A DNA stretch of 64,000 bases from Halocaridina rubra (Eukaryota > Arthropoda > Malacostraca > Decapoda > Atyidae). Below, piece after piece: positions 14,021-29,590 of this stretch (its first letter is position 1; every line of letters starts with the position of its first letter). Position numbers and translations under genes: made by a program. Below the pieces are notes generated by a model. That model did no database searches. It was not told the origin of the DNA and saw only the letters and a program-made list of their open reading frames with translations. The DNA is taken from the NCBI GenBank assembly GCA_037179515.1, contig JAXCGZ010022653.1, forward strand, positions 1 through 64,000. The letters are read 5' to 3'.

Positions 14021-17000
14021 AAGGTTAAAAGGAATCCAACCTTATAGCTTATATCTGCTATACTTAGGAATGAACACATTCTAACTGAATGCCACTATGT
14101 TCATATTACAGATTCCCCAACCTGACTCGTGGCTTCATTTTAGCATTTAACTCAATTCCCAATCTCATTCGGGCCATGAAATTATCAAATAAGCACATTA
14201 CATATGTGAAAACATGAATCATTTTTTACCCCGACCGGGATTCAAACCTGGGACTTATGATTACTAAGTCAATGCGCTACCACTACACCACAGAAGGTTA
14301 AAAGGAATCCAATCTTATAGCTGATATCTGCTATACTTAGGAATGAACGCATTCTAACTGAATGCTACTATGTTCATATTACAGAATCCCCAACCTCACT
14401 CGTGGCTTCATTTTAGCATTTAATTCAATTCCCAATCTCATACGGGCCATGAAATTATCAAATAAGCACATTACATATGTGAAAACATCAATCATTTTTT
14501 ACCCTGACCGGGACTCGAACCTAGGACTTATGATTACTAAGTCAAGGCGCTACCACTACACCACAGAGGATTAAAAGGAATCCAACCTTATAGCTTATAT
14601 ATGCTATTCTTTGGAATGAACGCATTCTAACTGAATGCCACTATGTTCATATTACAGATTCCCCAACCAGACTCGTGGCTTCATTTTAGCATTTAATTCA
14701 ATTCCCAATCTCATTCGGGCCATGAAATTATCAAATAAGCACATTAAATATGTGAAAACATGAATCATTTTTTACCCCGACCGGGACTCGAACCTAGGAC
14801 TTATGATTACTAAGTCAAGGCGCTACCACTACGCCACAGAAGTTCAAAAGGAATCCAACCTTATAGCTTATATCTGCTATACTTAGGAATGAACGCATTC
14901 TAACTGAATGCCACTATGTTCATATTACAGATTCCCCAACCTCACTCGTGGCTTCATTTTAGCATTTAATTCTATTCCCAATCTCATTCGGGCCAAGAAA
15001 TGATCAAATAAGCACATTACATATGTGAAAACATGAATCATTTTTTACCCCGACCGGGACTCGAACCTGTGACTTATGATTACTAAGTCAAGGCGCTACC
15101 ACTACACCACAGAAGGTTAAAAGGAATCCAACCTTACAGCTTATGTCTGCTATACTTAGGAATGAACGCATTCTAACTGAATGCCACTATGTTCATATTA
15201 CAGATTCCCCAACCTCACTCGTGGCTTCATTTTAGCATGTAATTCAATTCCCAATCTCATTCGGGCCATGAAATTATCAAATAAGCACATTACATATGTG
15301 AAAACATGAATCAGTTTTTACCCCGACCGGGACTCGAACCTAGGACTTATGATTACTAAGTCAAGGCACTACCACTACACCACAGAAGGTTAAAAGGAAT
15401 CTAAGATTATAGCTTATATCTGCTATACTTAGGAATGAACGCATTCTAACTGAATGCCACTATGTTCATATTACAGATTCCCCAACCTCACTCGTGGCTT
15501 CATTTTAGCATTTAATTCAATTCCCAATCTCATACGGGCCATGAAATTATCAAATAAGCACATTACATATGTGAAAACATGAATCATTTTTTACCCCGAC
15601 CGGGACTCGAACCTAGGACTTATGATTACTAAGTCAAGGCACTACCACTACACCACAGAAGGTTAAAAGGAATCCAACCTTATAGCTTATATATGCTATA
15701 CTTTGGAATGAACGCATTCTAACTGAATGCCACAATGTTCATAATACAGATTCCCCAACCTGACTCGTGGCTTCATTTTAGCATTTAATTCAATTCCCAA
15801 TCTCATTCGGGCCATGAAATTATCAAATAAGCACATTACATATGTGAAAACATGAATCATTTTTTACCCCGACCGGGACTCGAACCTAGGACTTATGATT
15901 ACTAAGTCAAGGCGCTACCACTACACCACAGAAGTTCAAAAGGAATCCAACCTTATAGCTTATATCTGCTATACTTAGGAATGAACGCATTCTAACTGAA
16001 TGCCACTATGTTCATATTACAGATTCCCCAACCTCACTCGTGGCTTCATTTTAGTATTTAATTCTATTCCCAATCTCATTCGGGCCAAGAAATGATCAAA
16101 TAATCACATTACATATGTGAAAACATGAATCATTTTTTACCCCGACCGGGACTCGAACCTGGGACTTATGATTACTAAGTCAAGGCGCTACCACTACACC
16201 ACAGAAGGTTAAAAGGAATCCAACCTTACAGCTTATGTCTGCTATACTTAGGAATGAACGCATTCTAACTGAATGCCACTATGTTCATATTACAGATTCC
16301 CCAACCTCACTCGTGGCTTCATTTTAGCATGTAATTCAATTCCCAATCTCATTCGGGACATGAAATTATCAAATAAGCACATTACATATGTGAAAACATG
16401 AATCATTTTTTACCCCGACCGGGACTCGAACCTAGGACTTATGATTACTAAGTCAAGGCACTACCACTACACCACAGAAGGTTAAAAGGAATCTAAGATT
16501 ATAGCTTATATCTGCTATACTTAGGAATGAACGCATTCTAACTGAATGCCACTATGTTCATATTACAGATTCCCCAACCTCACTCGTGGCTTCATTTTAG
16601 CATTTAATTCAATTCCCAATCTCATTTGGGCCATGAAATTATCTAATAGGCACATTACATATGTGAAAACATGAATCATTTTTTACCCTGACCGGGACTC
16701 GAACCTAGGACTTATGATAACTAAGTCAAGGCTCTACCACTAAACCACAGAAGGTTAAAAGGAATCCAACCTTATAGCTTATATCTGCTATACTTTGGAA
16801 TGAACGCATTTTAACTCAATGCCACTATGTTCATATTACTGATTCCCCAACGTCACTCGTGGCTTCATTTTAGCATTTAAGTCAATTCCCAATCTCTATC
16901 GGGCCATGAAATTATCAAATAAGCACATTACATATGTGAGAACATGAATCATATTTTACCCCGACCGGGACTCGAACCTAGGACTTATGATTACTAAGTC

Positions 17001-20000
17001 AAGGCGCTACCTCTACACCACAGAAGGTTAAAAGGAATCCAACCTTATAGCTTATATATGCTATACTTAGGAATGAACTCATTCTAACTGAATGCCACTA
17101 TGTTCATATTACAGATTCCCCAACCTCACTCGTGGCGTCATTTTAGCATTTAATTCAATTCCCAATCTCATTCGGGCCATGAAATTATCAAATAAGCACA
17201 TTACATATGTGAAAACATCAATAATTTTTTACCCTGACCGTGACTCGAGCCTAGGACTTATGATTACTAAGTCAAGGCGCTATCACTACACCACAGAAGG
17301 TTAAAAGGAATCCAACCTTATATCTTATATATGCTATACTTAGGAATGAACGCATTCTAACTGAATGCCACTATGTTCATATTACAGATTCCCCAACCTC
17401 ACTCGTGTCTTCATTTTAGCATTTAATTCAATTCCCAATCTCATTAGGGCCATGAAATTATCAAATAACCACATTACATATGTGAAAACATGAATCATTT
17501 TTTACCCCGACCGGGACTCGAACCTAGAACTTATGATTACTAAGTCAAGGCACTACCACTACACCACAGAAGGTTAAAAGGAATCCAACCTTATAGCTTA
17601 TATATGCTATACTTTGGAATGAACGCATTCTAACTGAATGCCACTATGTTCATATTACAGATTCCCCAACCTGACTCGTGGCTTCATCTTAGCATTTAAT
17701 TTAATTCCCAATCTCATTCGGGCCATGAAATTATCAAATAAGCACATTACATATGTGAAAACATGAATCATTTTTTACCCCAACCGGGACTCGAACCTAG
17801 GACTTATGATTACTAAGTCAAGGCGCTACCACTACACCACAGAAGTTTAAAAGGAATCCAACCTAATAGCTTATATCTGCTATACTTAGGAATGAACGCA
17901 TTCTAACTGAATGCCACTATGTTCATATTACAGATTCCCCAACCTCACTCGTGGCTTCATTTTAGCATTTAATTCAATTCCGAATCTCATTCGGGCCATG
18001 AAATTATCAAATAAGCACATTACATATGTGAAAACATGAATAATTTTTTACCCCGACCGGGACTCGAACCTAGGACTTATGATTACTAAGTCAAGGGTCT
18101 ACCACTACACTACAGAAGATTAAAATTAATCCAACCTTATAGGTTATATCTGCTATACATAGGAATGAACGCATTCTAACTGAATGCCACTATGTTCATA
18201 TTACTGATTCCCCAACCTCACTCGTGGCTTCATTTTAGCATTTAAGTCAATTCCTAATCTCTATCGGGCCATGAAATTATCAAATAAGCACATTACATAG
18301 GTGAGAACATGAATCATATTTTACCCCGACCGGGACTCGAACCTAGGACTTATGATTACTAAGTCAGGACGCTACCTCTACACCACAGAAGGTTAAAAGG
18401 AATCCAACCTTATAGCTTATATATGCTATACTTAGGAATAAACTCATTCTAACTGAATGCCACTATGTTCATATTACAGATTCCCCAACCTCACTCGTGG
18501 CTTCACTTTAGCATTTAATTCAATTCCCAATCTCATTCGCGCCATGAAATTATCAAATAAGCACATTACATATGCAAAAACATCAATCATTTTTTAACCT
18601 GACCGTGACTCGAGCCTAGGACTTATGATTACTAAGTCAAGGCGCTATCACTACACCACAGAAGGTTAAAAGGTAATCCAACCTTATAGCTTATATCTGC
18701 TATACTTAGGAATGAACGCATTCTAACTGAATGCCACTATGTTCATATTACAGATTCCCCAACCTCACTGTTGGCTTCACTTTAGCATTTAATTCAATTC
18801 CCAATCTCATTCGGGCAATGAAATTTTCAAATAACCACATTACATATGTGAAAACATGAATCATTTTTTACCCTGACCGGGACTCGAACCTAGGACTTAT
18901 GATTACTAAGTCAAGGCACTATCACTACACCACAGAAGGTTAAAAGGAATCCAACCTTATAGCTTATATATGCTATACTTTGGAATGAACGCATTCTAAC
19001 TGAATGGCACTATGTTCATATTACAGATTCCCCAACCTGACTCGTGGCTTCATTTTAGCATTTAATTCAAGTCCCAATATCATTCGGGCCATGAAATTAT
19101 CAAATAAGCACATTACATATGTGAAAACATGAATCATTTTTTACCCTGACCGGGACTCGAACCTAGGACTTTTGATTACTAAGTCAAGGCGCTACCACTA
19201 CGCCATAGAAGTTCAAAAGGAATCCAACCTTATAGCTTATATCTGCTATACTTAGGAATGAACGCATTCTAACTGAATGCCACTATGTTCATATTACAGA
19301 TACCCCAACCTCACTCGTGGCTTCATTTTAGCATTTAATTCAATTCCCAATCTCATTCGGGCCAAGAAATGATCAAATAAGCACATTACATATGTGAAAA
19401 CATCAATCATTTTTTACCCTGACCGGGACTCGAACCTAGGACTTATGATTACTAAGTCAAGGCGCTACCACTACACCACAGAAGGTTAAAAGGAATCCAA
19501 CCTTACAGCTTATGTCTGCTATACTTAGGAATGAACGCATTCTAACTGAATGCCACTATGTTCATATTACAGATTCCCCAACCTCACTCGTGGCTTCATT
19601 TTAGCATTTAATTCAATTCCCAATCTCATTCGGGCCATGAAATTATCAAATAAGCACATTACATATGTGAAAACATGAATCATTTTTTACCCCGACCGGG
19701 ACTCGAACCTAGGACTTATGATTACTAAGTCAAGGCGTTACCACTACACCACAGAAGGTTAAAAGGAATCTAAGATTATAGCTTATATCTGCTATACTTA
19801 GGAATGAACGCATTCTAACTGAATGCCACTATGTTTATATTACAGATTCCCCAACCTCACACGTGGCTTCATTTTAGCATTTAATTCAATTCCCAATCTC
19901 ATTTGGGCCATGAAATTATCTAATAAGCACATTACATATGTGAAAACATGAATCATTCTTTACCCCGACCGGGACTCGAACCTAGGACTTATGATTACTA

Positions 20001-22959
20001 AGTCAAGGCTCTACCACTACACCACAGAAGGTTAAAAGGAATCCAACCTTACAGCTTATATTTGCTATACTTAGGAATGAACGCATTCTAACTGAATGCC
20101 ACTATGTTCATATTACTGATTCCCCAACCTCACTCGTGGCTTCATTTTAGCATTTAAGTCAATTCCCAATCTCTATCGGGCCATGAAATTATCAAATAAG
20201 CACATTACATATGTGAAAACATGAATCATTTCTTACCCTGACCGTGACTCGAGCCTAGGACTTAGGATTACTAAGTCAAGGCGCTATCACTACACCACAG
20301 AAGGTTAAAAGGAATCCAACCTTATAGCTTATATCTGCTATACTTAGGAATGAACGCATTCTAACTGAATGCCACTATGTTCATATTACAGATTCCCAAA
20401 CCTCACTTGTGGCTTCACTTTAGCATTTAATTCAATTCCCAATCTCATTCGGGCCATGAAATTTTCAAATAACCACATTACATATGTGAAAACATGAATC
20501 ATTTTTTACCCTGACCAGGACTCGAACCTTGGACTTATGATTACTAAGTCAAGGCGCTACCACTACACCACAGAAGGTTAAAAGGAATCCAACCTTATAG
20601 CTTATATCTGCTATACTTAGGAATGAACACATTCTAACTGAATGCCACTATGTTCATATTACAGATTCCCCAACCTGACTCGTGGCTTCATTTTAGCATT
20701 TAACTCAATTCCCAATCTCATTCGGGCCATGAAATTATCAAATAAGCACATTACATATGTGAAAACATGAATCATTTTTTACCCCGACCGGGATTCAAAC
20801 CTGGGACTTATGATTACTAAGTCAATGCGCTACCACTACACCACAGAAGGTTAAAAGGAATCCAATCTTATAGCTGATATCTGCTATACTTAGGAATGAA
20901 CGCATTCTAACTGAATGCTACTATGTTCATATTACAGAATCCCCAACCTCACTCGTGGCTTCATTTTAGCATTTAATTCAATTCCCAATCTCATACGGGC
21001 CATGAAATTATCAAATAAGCACATTACATATGTGAAAACATGAATAATTTTTTACCCCGACCGGGACTCGAACCTAGGACTTAAGATTACTAAGTCAAGG
21101 CGCTACCACTACACCACAGAGGGTTAAAAGGAATTCAACCTTATAGCTTATATATGCTATTCTTTGGGATGAACGCATTCTAACTGAATGCCACTATGTT
21201 CATATTACAGATTCCCCAACCTCACTCGTGGCTTCATTTTAGCATTTAATTCTATTCCCAATCTCATTCGGGCCAAGAAATGATCAAATAAGCACATTAC
21301 ATATGTGAAAACATGAATCATTTTTTACCCCGACCGGGACTCGAACCTGGGACTTATGATTACTAAGTCAAGGCGCTACCACTACACCACAGAAGGTTAA
21401 AAGGAATCCAACCTTACAACTTATGTCTGCTATACTTTATTAATGAACGCATTCTAACTGAATGCCACTATGTTCATATTACAGATTCCCCAACCTCACT
21501 CGTGGCTTCATTTTAGCATGTAATTCAATTCCCAATCTCATTCGGGCCATGAAATTATCAAATAAGCACATTACATATGTGAAAACATGAATCAGTTTTT
21601 ACCCCGACCGGGACTCGAACCTAGGACTTATGATTACTAAGTCATTGCGCTACCACTACACCACAGAAGGTTAAAAGGAATCTAAGATTATAGCTTATAT
21701 CTGCTATACTTAGGAATGAACGCATTCTAACTGAATGCCACTATGTTCATATTACAGATTCCCCAACCTCACTCGTGGCTTCATTTTAGCATTTAATTCA
21801 ATTCCCAATCTCATTCGGGCCATGAAATTATCTAATAGGCACATTACATATGTGAAAACATGAATCATTTTTTACCCCGACCGGGACTCGAACCTAGGAC
21901 TTATGATAACTAAGTCAAGGCTCTACCACTACACCACAGAAGGTTAAAAGGAATCCAACCTTATAGCTTATATCTGCTATACTTTGGAATGAATGCATTT
22001 TAACTCAATGCCACTATGTTCATATTACTGATTCCCCAACGTCACTCGTGGCTTCATTTTAGCATTTAAGTCAATTCCCAATCTCTATCGGGCCATGAAA
22101 TTATCAAATAAGCACATTACATATGTGAGAACATGAATCATATTTTACCCCGACCGGGACTCGAACCTAGGACTTATGATTACTAAGTCAAGGCGCTACC
22201 TCTACACCACAGAAGGTTAAAAGGAATCCAACCTTATAGCTTATATATGCTATACTTAGGAATGATCTCATTCTAACTGAATGCCACTATGTTCATATTA
22301 CAGATTCCCCAACCTCACTCGTGGCGTCATTTTAGCATTTAATTCAATTCCCAATCTCATTCGGGCCATGAAATTATCAAATAAGCACATTACATATGTG
22401 AAAACATCAATCATTTTTTACCCTGACCGTGACTCGAGCCTAGGACTTATGATTACTAAGTCAAGGCGCTATCACTACACCACAGAAGGTTAAAAGGAAT
22501 CCAACCTTATAGCTTATATATGGTATACTTAGGAATGAACGCATTCTAACTGAATGCCACTATGTTCATATTACAGATTCCCCAACCTCACTCGTGGCTT
22601 CATTTTAGCATTTAATTCAATTCCCAATCTCATTAGGGCCATGAAATTATCAAATAACCACATTACATATGTGAAAACATTAATCATTTTTTACCCTGAC
22701 CGGGACTCGAAGCTAGGACTTATGATTACTAAGTCATTGCGCTACCACTACACCACAGAAGGTTAAAAGGAATCCAACCTTATTGCTTATATCTGCTATA
22801 CTTAGGAATGAATGCATTTTAACTGAATGCCTCTATGTTCATATTACAGATTCCCCAACCTCACTCGTGGCTTCATTTTAGCATTTAATTCAATTCCCAA
22901 TCTTATTCGGGCCATGAAATTATCAAATAAGCACATTACATATGTGAAAACATGAATCA

Positions 22960-24325
22960 TTTTTTACCCCGACCGGGACTCGAACCTAGGACTTATGATT
23001 ACTAAGTCAAGGCGCTACCACTACACCACAGAAGGTTAAAAAGAATCCAACCTTATAGCTTATATATGCTATACTTAGGAATGAACGCATTCTAACTGAA
23101 TGCCACTATGTTCATATTACAGATTCCCCAACCTCACTCGTGGGTTCATTTTAGCATTTAATTCAATTCCCAATCTCATTAGGGCCATGAAATTATCAAA
23201 TAAGCACTTTACATATGCAAAAACATGAATCATTTTTTACCCCGACCGGGACTCGAACCTAGGACTTATGATTACTAAGTCAAGGCACTACCACTACACC
23301 ACAGAAGGTTAAAAGGAATCTAAGATTATAGCTTATATCTGCTATACTTAGGAATGAATGCATTCTAACTGAATGCCACTATGTTTATATTACAGATTCC
23401 CCAACCTGACTCGTGGCTTCATTTTAGCATTTAATTCAATTCCCAATCTCATTCGGGCCATGAAATTATCTAATAGGCACATTACATATGTGAAAACATG
23501 AATCATTTTTTACCCCGACCGGGACTCGAACCTAGGACTTATGATAACTAAGTCAAGGCTCTACCACTACACCACAGAAGGTTAAAAGGAATCCAACCTT
23601 ATAGCTTATATCTGCTATACTTTGGAATGAACGCATTTTAACTCAATGCCACTATGTTCATATTACTGATTCCCCAACGTCACTCGTGGCTTCATTTTAG
23701 CATTTAAGTCAATTCCCAATCTCTATCGGGCCATGAAATTATCAAATAAGCACATTATATTATGTGAGAACATGAATCATATTTTACCCCGACCGGGACT
23801 CGAAATTAGGACTTATGATTACTAAGTCAAGGCGCTACCTCTACACCACAGAAGGTTAAAAGGAATCCAACCTTATAGCTTATATATGCTATACTTAGGA
23901 ATGAACTCTTTCTAACTGAATGCCACTATGTTCATATTACAGATTCCCCAACCTCACTCGTGGCTTCATTTTAGCATTTAATTCAATTCCCAATCTCATT
24001 CGGGCCATGAAATTATCAAATAAGCACATTACATATGTGAAAACATGAATCATTTTTTACCCCGACCGGGACTCGAACCTAGGACTTATGATTACTAAGT
24101 CAAGGCGCTACCACTACACCACAGAAGTTTAAAAGGAATCCAACCTTATAGCTTATATCTGCTATACTTAGGAATGAACGCATTCTAACTGAATGCCACT
24201 ATGTTCATATTACAGATTCCCCAACCTCACTCGTGGCTTCATTTTAGCATTTAATTCAATTCCCAATCTCATTCGGGCCATGAAATTATCAAATAAGCAC
24301 ATTACATATGTGAAAACATGAATCA
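22960..24325. repeat. 5-monomer higher-order unit, first tandem copy
   Basis: About 1.37 kb, five monomers in fixed order. The markers are AAAAAGAATCC, then CATATGCAAAAACATG (23,212), then ATGCATTC with CTAATAGGCAC, then CTGATTCCCCAACGTC, then TTATATTATGTGAGAAC with CGAAATTAGG, then GAACTCTTTC. The same string of markers restarts one unit later. The TTATATTATG insertion explains a spacing of 1,366 rather than 1,365. Boundaries are by eye. Confidence 0.78.
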
Positions 24326-25690
24326 TTTTTTACCCCGACCGGGACTCGAACCTAGGACTTATGATTACTAAGTCAAGGCGCTACCACTACACCACAGAAG
24401 GTTAAAAAGAATCCAACCTTATAGCTTATATATGCTATACTTAGGAATGAACGCATTCTAACTGAATGCCACTATGTTCATATTACAGATTCCCCAACCT
24501 CACTCGTGGGTTCATTTTAGCATTTAATTCAATTCCCAATCTCATTAGGGCCATGAAATTATCAAATAAGCACTTTACATATGCAAAAACATGAATCATT
24601 TTTTACCCCGACCGGGACTCGAACCTAGGACTTATGATTACTAAGTCAAGGCACTACCACTACACCACAGAAGGTTAAAAGGAATCTAAGATTATAGCTT
24701 ATATCTGCTATACTTAGGAATGAATGCATTCTAACTGAATGCCACTATGTTTATATTACAGATTCCCCAACCTGACTCGTGGCTTCATTTTAGCATTTAA
24801 TTCAATTCCCAATCTCATTCGGGCCATGAAATTATCTAATAGGCACATTACATATGTGAAAACATGAATCATTTTTTACCCCGACCGGGACTCGAACCTA
24901 GGACTTATGATAACTAAGTCAAGGCTCTACCACTACACCACAGAAGGTTAAAAGGAATCCAACCTTATAGCTTATATCTGCTATACTTTGGAATGAACGC
25001 ATTTTAACTCAATGCCACTATGTTCATATTACTGATTCCCCAACGTCACTCGTGGCTTCATTTTAGCATTTAAGTCAATTCCCAATCTCTATCGGGCCAT
25101 GAAATTATCAAATAAGCACATTATATTATGTGAGAACATGAATCATATTTTACCCCGACCGGGACTCGAAATTAGGACTTATGATTACTAAGTCAAGGCG
25201 CTACCTCTACACCACAGAAGGTTAAAAGGAATCCAACCTTATAGCTTATATATGCTATACTTAGGAATGAACTCTTTCTAACTGAATGCCACTATGTTCA
25301 TATTACAGATTCCCCAACCTCACTCGTGGCTTCATTTTAGCATTTAATTCAATTCCCAATCTCATTCGGGCCATGAAATTATCAAATAAGCACATTACAT
25401 ATGTGAAAACATGAATCATTTTTTACCCCGACCGGGACTCGAACCTAGGACTTATGATTACTAAGTCAAGGCGCTACCACTACACCACAGAAGTTTAAAA
25501 GGAATCCAACCTTATAGCTTATATCTGCTATACTTAGGAATGAACGCATTCTAACTGAATGCCACTATGTTCATATTACAGATTCCCCAACCTCACTCGT
25601 GGCTTCATTTTAGCATTTAATTCAATTCCCAATCTCATTCGGGCCATGAAATTATCAAATAAGCACATTACATATGTGAAAACATGAATC
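24326..25690. repeat. 5-monomer higher-order unit, second tandem copy
   Basis: Near-identical to the preceding 1.37 kb in marker order (CATATGCAAAAACATG at 24,578, CGAAATTAGG near 25,166, GAACTCTTTC near 25,270). The same five-monomer motif, with more divergence, also starts with its CATATGCAAAAACATG marker at 1, 4,097, 27,036, 29,767, 34,410 and 36,595. This makes it the most frequently redeployed sub-block of the array. Confidence 0.78.
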
Positions 25691-28600
25691 ATTCTTTACC
25701 CCGACCGGGACTCGAACCTAGGACTTATGATTACTAAGTCAAGGCTCTACCACTACACCACAGAAGGTTAAAAGGAATCCAACCTTACAGCTTATATTTG
25801 CTATACTTAGGAATGAACGCATTCTAACTGAATGCCACTATGTTCATATTACTGATTCCCCAACCTCACTCGTGGCTTCATTTTAGCATTTAAGTCAATT
25901 CCCAATCTCTATCGGGCCATGAAATTATCAAATAAGCACATTACATATGTGAAAACATGAATCATTTCTTACCCTGACCGTGACTCGAGCCTAGGACTTA
26001 GGATTACTAAGTCAAGGCGCTATCACTACACCACAGAAGGTTAAAAGGAATCCAACCTTATAGCTTATATCTGCTATACTTAGGAATGAACGCATTCTAA
26101 CTGAATGCCACTATGTTCATATTACAGATTCCCAAACCTCACTTGTGGCTTCACTTTAGCATTTAATTCAATTCCCAATCTCATTCGGGCCTTGAAATTT
26201 TCAAATAACCACATTACATATGTGAAAACATGAATCATTTTTTTCCCTGACAAGGACTCGAACCTAGGACTTATGATTACTAAGTCAAGGCGCTACCACT
26301 ACACCACAGAAGGTTAAAAGGAATCCAACCTTATAGCTTATATCTGCTATACTTAGGAATGAACACATTCTAACTGAATGCCACTATGTTCATATTACAG
26401 ATTCCCCAACCTCACTCGTGGCTTCATTTTAGCATTTAATTCAATTCCCAATCTCATTAGGGCCATGAAATTATCAAATAACCACATTACATATGTGAAA
26501 ACATTAATCATTTTTTACCCTGACCGGGACTCGAAGCTAGGACTTATGATTACTAAGTCATTGCGCTACCACTACACCACAGAAGGTTAAAAGGAATCCA
26601 ACCTTATTGCTTATATCTGCTATACTTAGGAATGAACGCATTTTAACTGAATGCCTCTATGTTCATATTACAGATTCCCCAACCTCACTCGTGGCTTCAT
26701 TTTAGCATTTAATACAATTCCCAATCTTATTCGGGCCATGAAATTATCAAATAAGCACATTACATATGTGAAAACATGAATCATTTTTTACCCCGACCGG
26801 GACTCGAACCTAGGACTTATGATTACTAAGTCAAGGCGCTACCACTACACCACAGAAGGTTAAAAAGAATCCAACCTTATAGCTTATATATGCTATACTT
26901 AGGAATGAACGCATTCTAACTGAATGCCACTATGTTCATATTACAGATTCCCCAACCTCACTCGTGGGTTCATTTTAGCATTTAATTCAATTCCCAATCT
27001 CATTAGGGCCATGAAATTATCAAATAAGCACATTACATATGCAAAAACATGAATCATTTTTTACCCCGACCGGGACTCGAACCTAGGACTTATGATTACT
27101 AAGTCAAGGCACTACCACTACACCACAGAAGGTTAAAAGGAATCTAAGATTATAGCTTATATCTGCTATACTTAGGAATGAATGCATTCTAACTGAATGC
27201 CACTATGTTTATATTACAGATTCCCCAACCTGACTCGTGGCTTCATTTTAGCATTTAATTCAATTCCCAATCTCATTCGGGCCATGAAATTATCTAATAG
27301 GCACATTACATATGTGAAAACATGAATCATTTTTTACCCCGACCGGGACTCGAACCTAGGACTTATGATAACTAAGTCAAGGCTCTACCACTACACCACA
27401 GAAGGTTAAAAGGAATCCAACCTTATAGCTTATATCTGCTATACTTTGGAATGAACGCATTTTAACTCAATGCCACTATGTTCATATTACTGATTCCCCA
27501 ACGTCACTCGTGGCTTCATTTTAGCATTTAAGTCAATTCCCAATCTCTATCGGGCCATGAAATTATCAAATAAGCACATTATATTATGTGAGAACATGAA
27601 TCATATTTTACCCCGACCGGGACTCGAAATTAGGACTTATGATTACTAAGTCAAGGCGCTACCTCTACACCACAGAAGGTTAAAAGGAATCCAACCTTAT
27701 AGCTTATATATGCTATACTTAGGAATGAACTCTTTCTAACTGAATGCCACTATGTTCATATTACAGATTCCCCAACCTGACTCGTGGCTTCATTTTAGCA
27801 TTTAAATCAATTCCCAATCTCATTCGGGCCATGAAATTATCAAATAAGCACATTACATATGTGAAAACATGAATCATTTTTTACCCCGACCGGGATTCAA
27901 ACCTGGGACTTATGATTACTAAGTCAATGCGCTACCACTACACCACAGAAGGTTAAAAGGAATCCAATCTTATAGCTGATATCTGCTATACTTAGGAATG
28001 AACGCATTCTAACTGAATGCTACTATGTTCATATTACAGAATCCCCAACCTCACTCGTGGCTTCATTTTAGCATTTAATTCAATTCCCAATCTCATACGG
28101 GCCATGAAATTATCAAATAAGCACATTACATATGTGAAAACATGAATAATTTTTTACCCCGACCGGGACTCGAACCAAGGACTTATGATTACTAAGTCAA
28201 GGCGCTACCACTACACCACAGAGGGTTAAAAGGAATCCAACCTTATAGCTTATATATGCTATTCTTTGGGATGAACGCATTCTAACTGAATGCCAATATG
28301 TTCATATTACAGATTCCCCAACCTCACTCGTGGCTTCATTTTAGCATTTAATTCAATTCCCAATCTCATTCGGGCCATGAAATTATCAAATAAGCACATT
28401 ACATATGTGAAAACATGAATCATTTTTTACCCCGACCAGGACTCGAACCTAGGACTTATGATTACTAAGTCATTGCGCTACCACTACACCACAGAAGGTT
28501 AAAAGGAATCTAAGATTATAGCTTATATCTGCTATACTTAGGAATGAACGCATTCTAACTGAATGCCACTATGTTCATATTACAGATTCCCCAACCTCAC

Positions 28601-29519
28601 TCGTGGCTTCATTTTAGCATTTAATTCAATTCCCAATCTCATTCGGGCCATGAAATTATCTAATAGGCACATTACATATGTGAAAACATGAATCATTTTT
28701 TACCCCAACCGGGACTCGAACCTAGGACTTATGATAACTAAGTCAAGGCTCTACCACTACACCACAGAAGGTTAAAAGGAATCCAACCTTATAGCTTATA
28801 TCTGCTATACTTTGGAATGAACGCATTTTAACTCAATGCCACTATGTTCATATTACTGATTCCCCAACCTCACTCGTGGCGTCATTTTAGCATTTAATTC
28901 AATTCCCAATCTCATTCGGGCCATGAAATTATCAAATAAGCACATTACATATGTGAAAACATCAATCATTTTTTACCCTGACCGTGACTCGAGCCTAGGA
29001 CTTATGATTACTAAGTCAAGGCGCTATCACTACACCACAGAAGGTTAAAAGGAATCCAACCTTATAGCTTATATATGCTATACTTAGGAATGAACGCATT
29101 CTAACTGAATGCCACTATGTTCATATTACAGATTCCCCAACCTCACTCGTGGCTTCATTTTAGCATTTAATTCAATTCCCAATCTCATTAGGGCCATGAA
29201 ATTATCAAAAAACCACATTACATATGTGAAAACATTAATCATTTTTTACCCTGACCGGGACTCGAAGCTAGGACTTATGATTACTAAGTCATTGCGCTAC
29301 CACTACACCACAGAAGGTTAAAAGGAATCCAACCTTATAGCTTATATCTGCTATACTTAGGAATGAACGCATTTTAACTGAATGCCTCTATGTTCATATT
29401 ACAGATTCCCCAACCTCACTCGTGGCTTCATTTTAGCATTTAATTCAATTCCCAATCTCATTCGGGCCATGAAATTATCAAATAAGCACATTACATATGT
29501 GAAAACATGAATCATTTTT

Positions 29520-29590
29520 TACCCCGACCGGGACTCGAACCTAGGACTTATGATTACTAAGTCAAGGCGCTACCACTACACCACAGAAGG
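29520..29590 (-). ncRNA. tRNA-like unit, consensus-type satellite monomer
   Basis: Representative of the commonest monomer class. The minus strand has A box TGGTGTAGTGG (complement of 29,573-29,583), the D-arm 3' side GCGC, and B box GGTTCGAGTCC (complement of 29,531-29,541). The 3' segment ends TCGGGGT, and a TTTT run (complement of 29,502-29,505) lies about 15 nt past the tRNA-like 3' end. The implied Pol III transcript would be about 90 nt. Some monomers keep both boxes and others carry substitutions in the B box. It could be a tRNA-derived SINE head that was captured and amplified as a satellite, or a degenerated tRNA gene cluster unit. The non-pairing anticodon stem argues against a functional tRNA. 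Confidence 0.6.
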
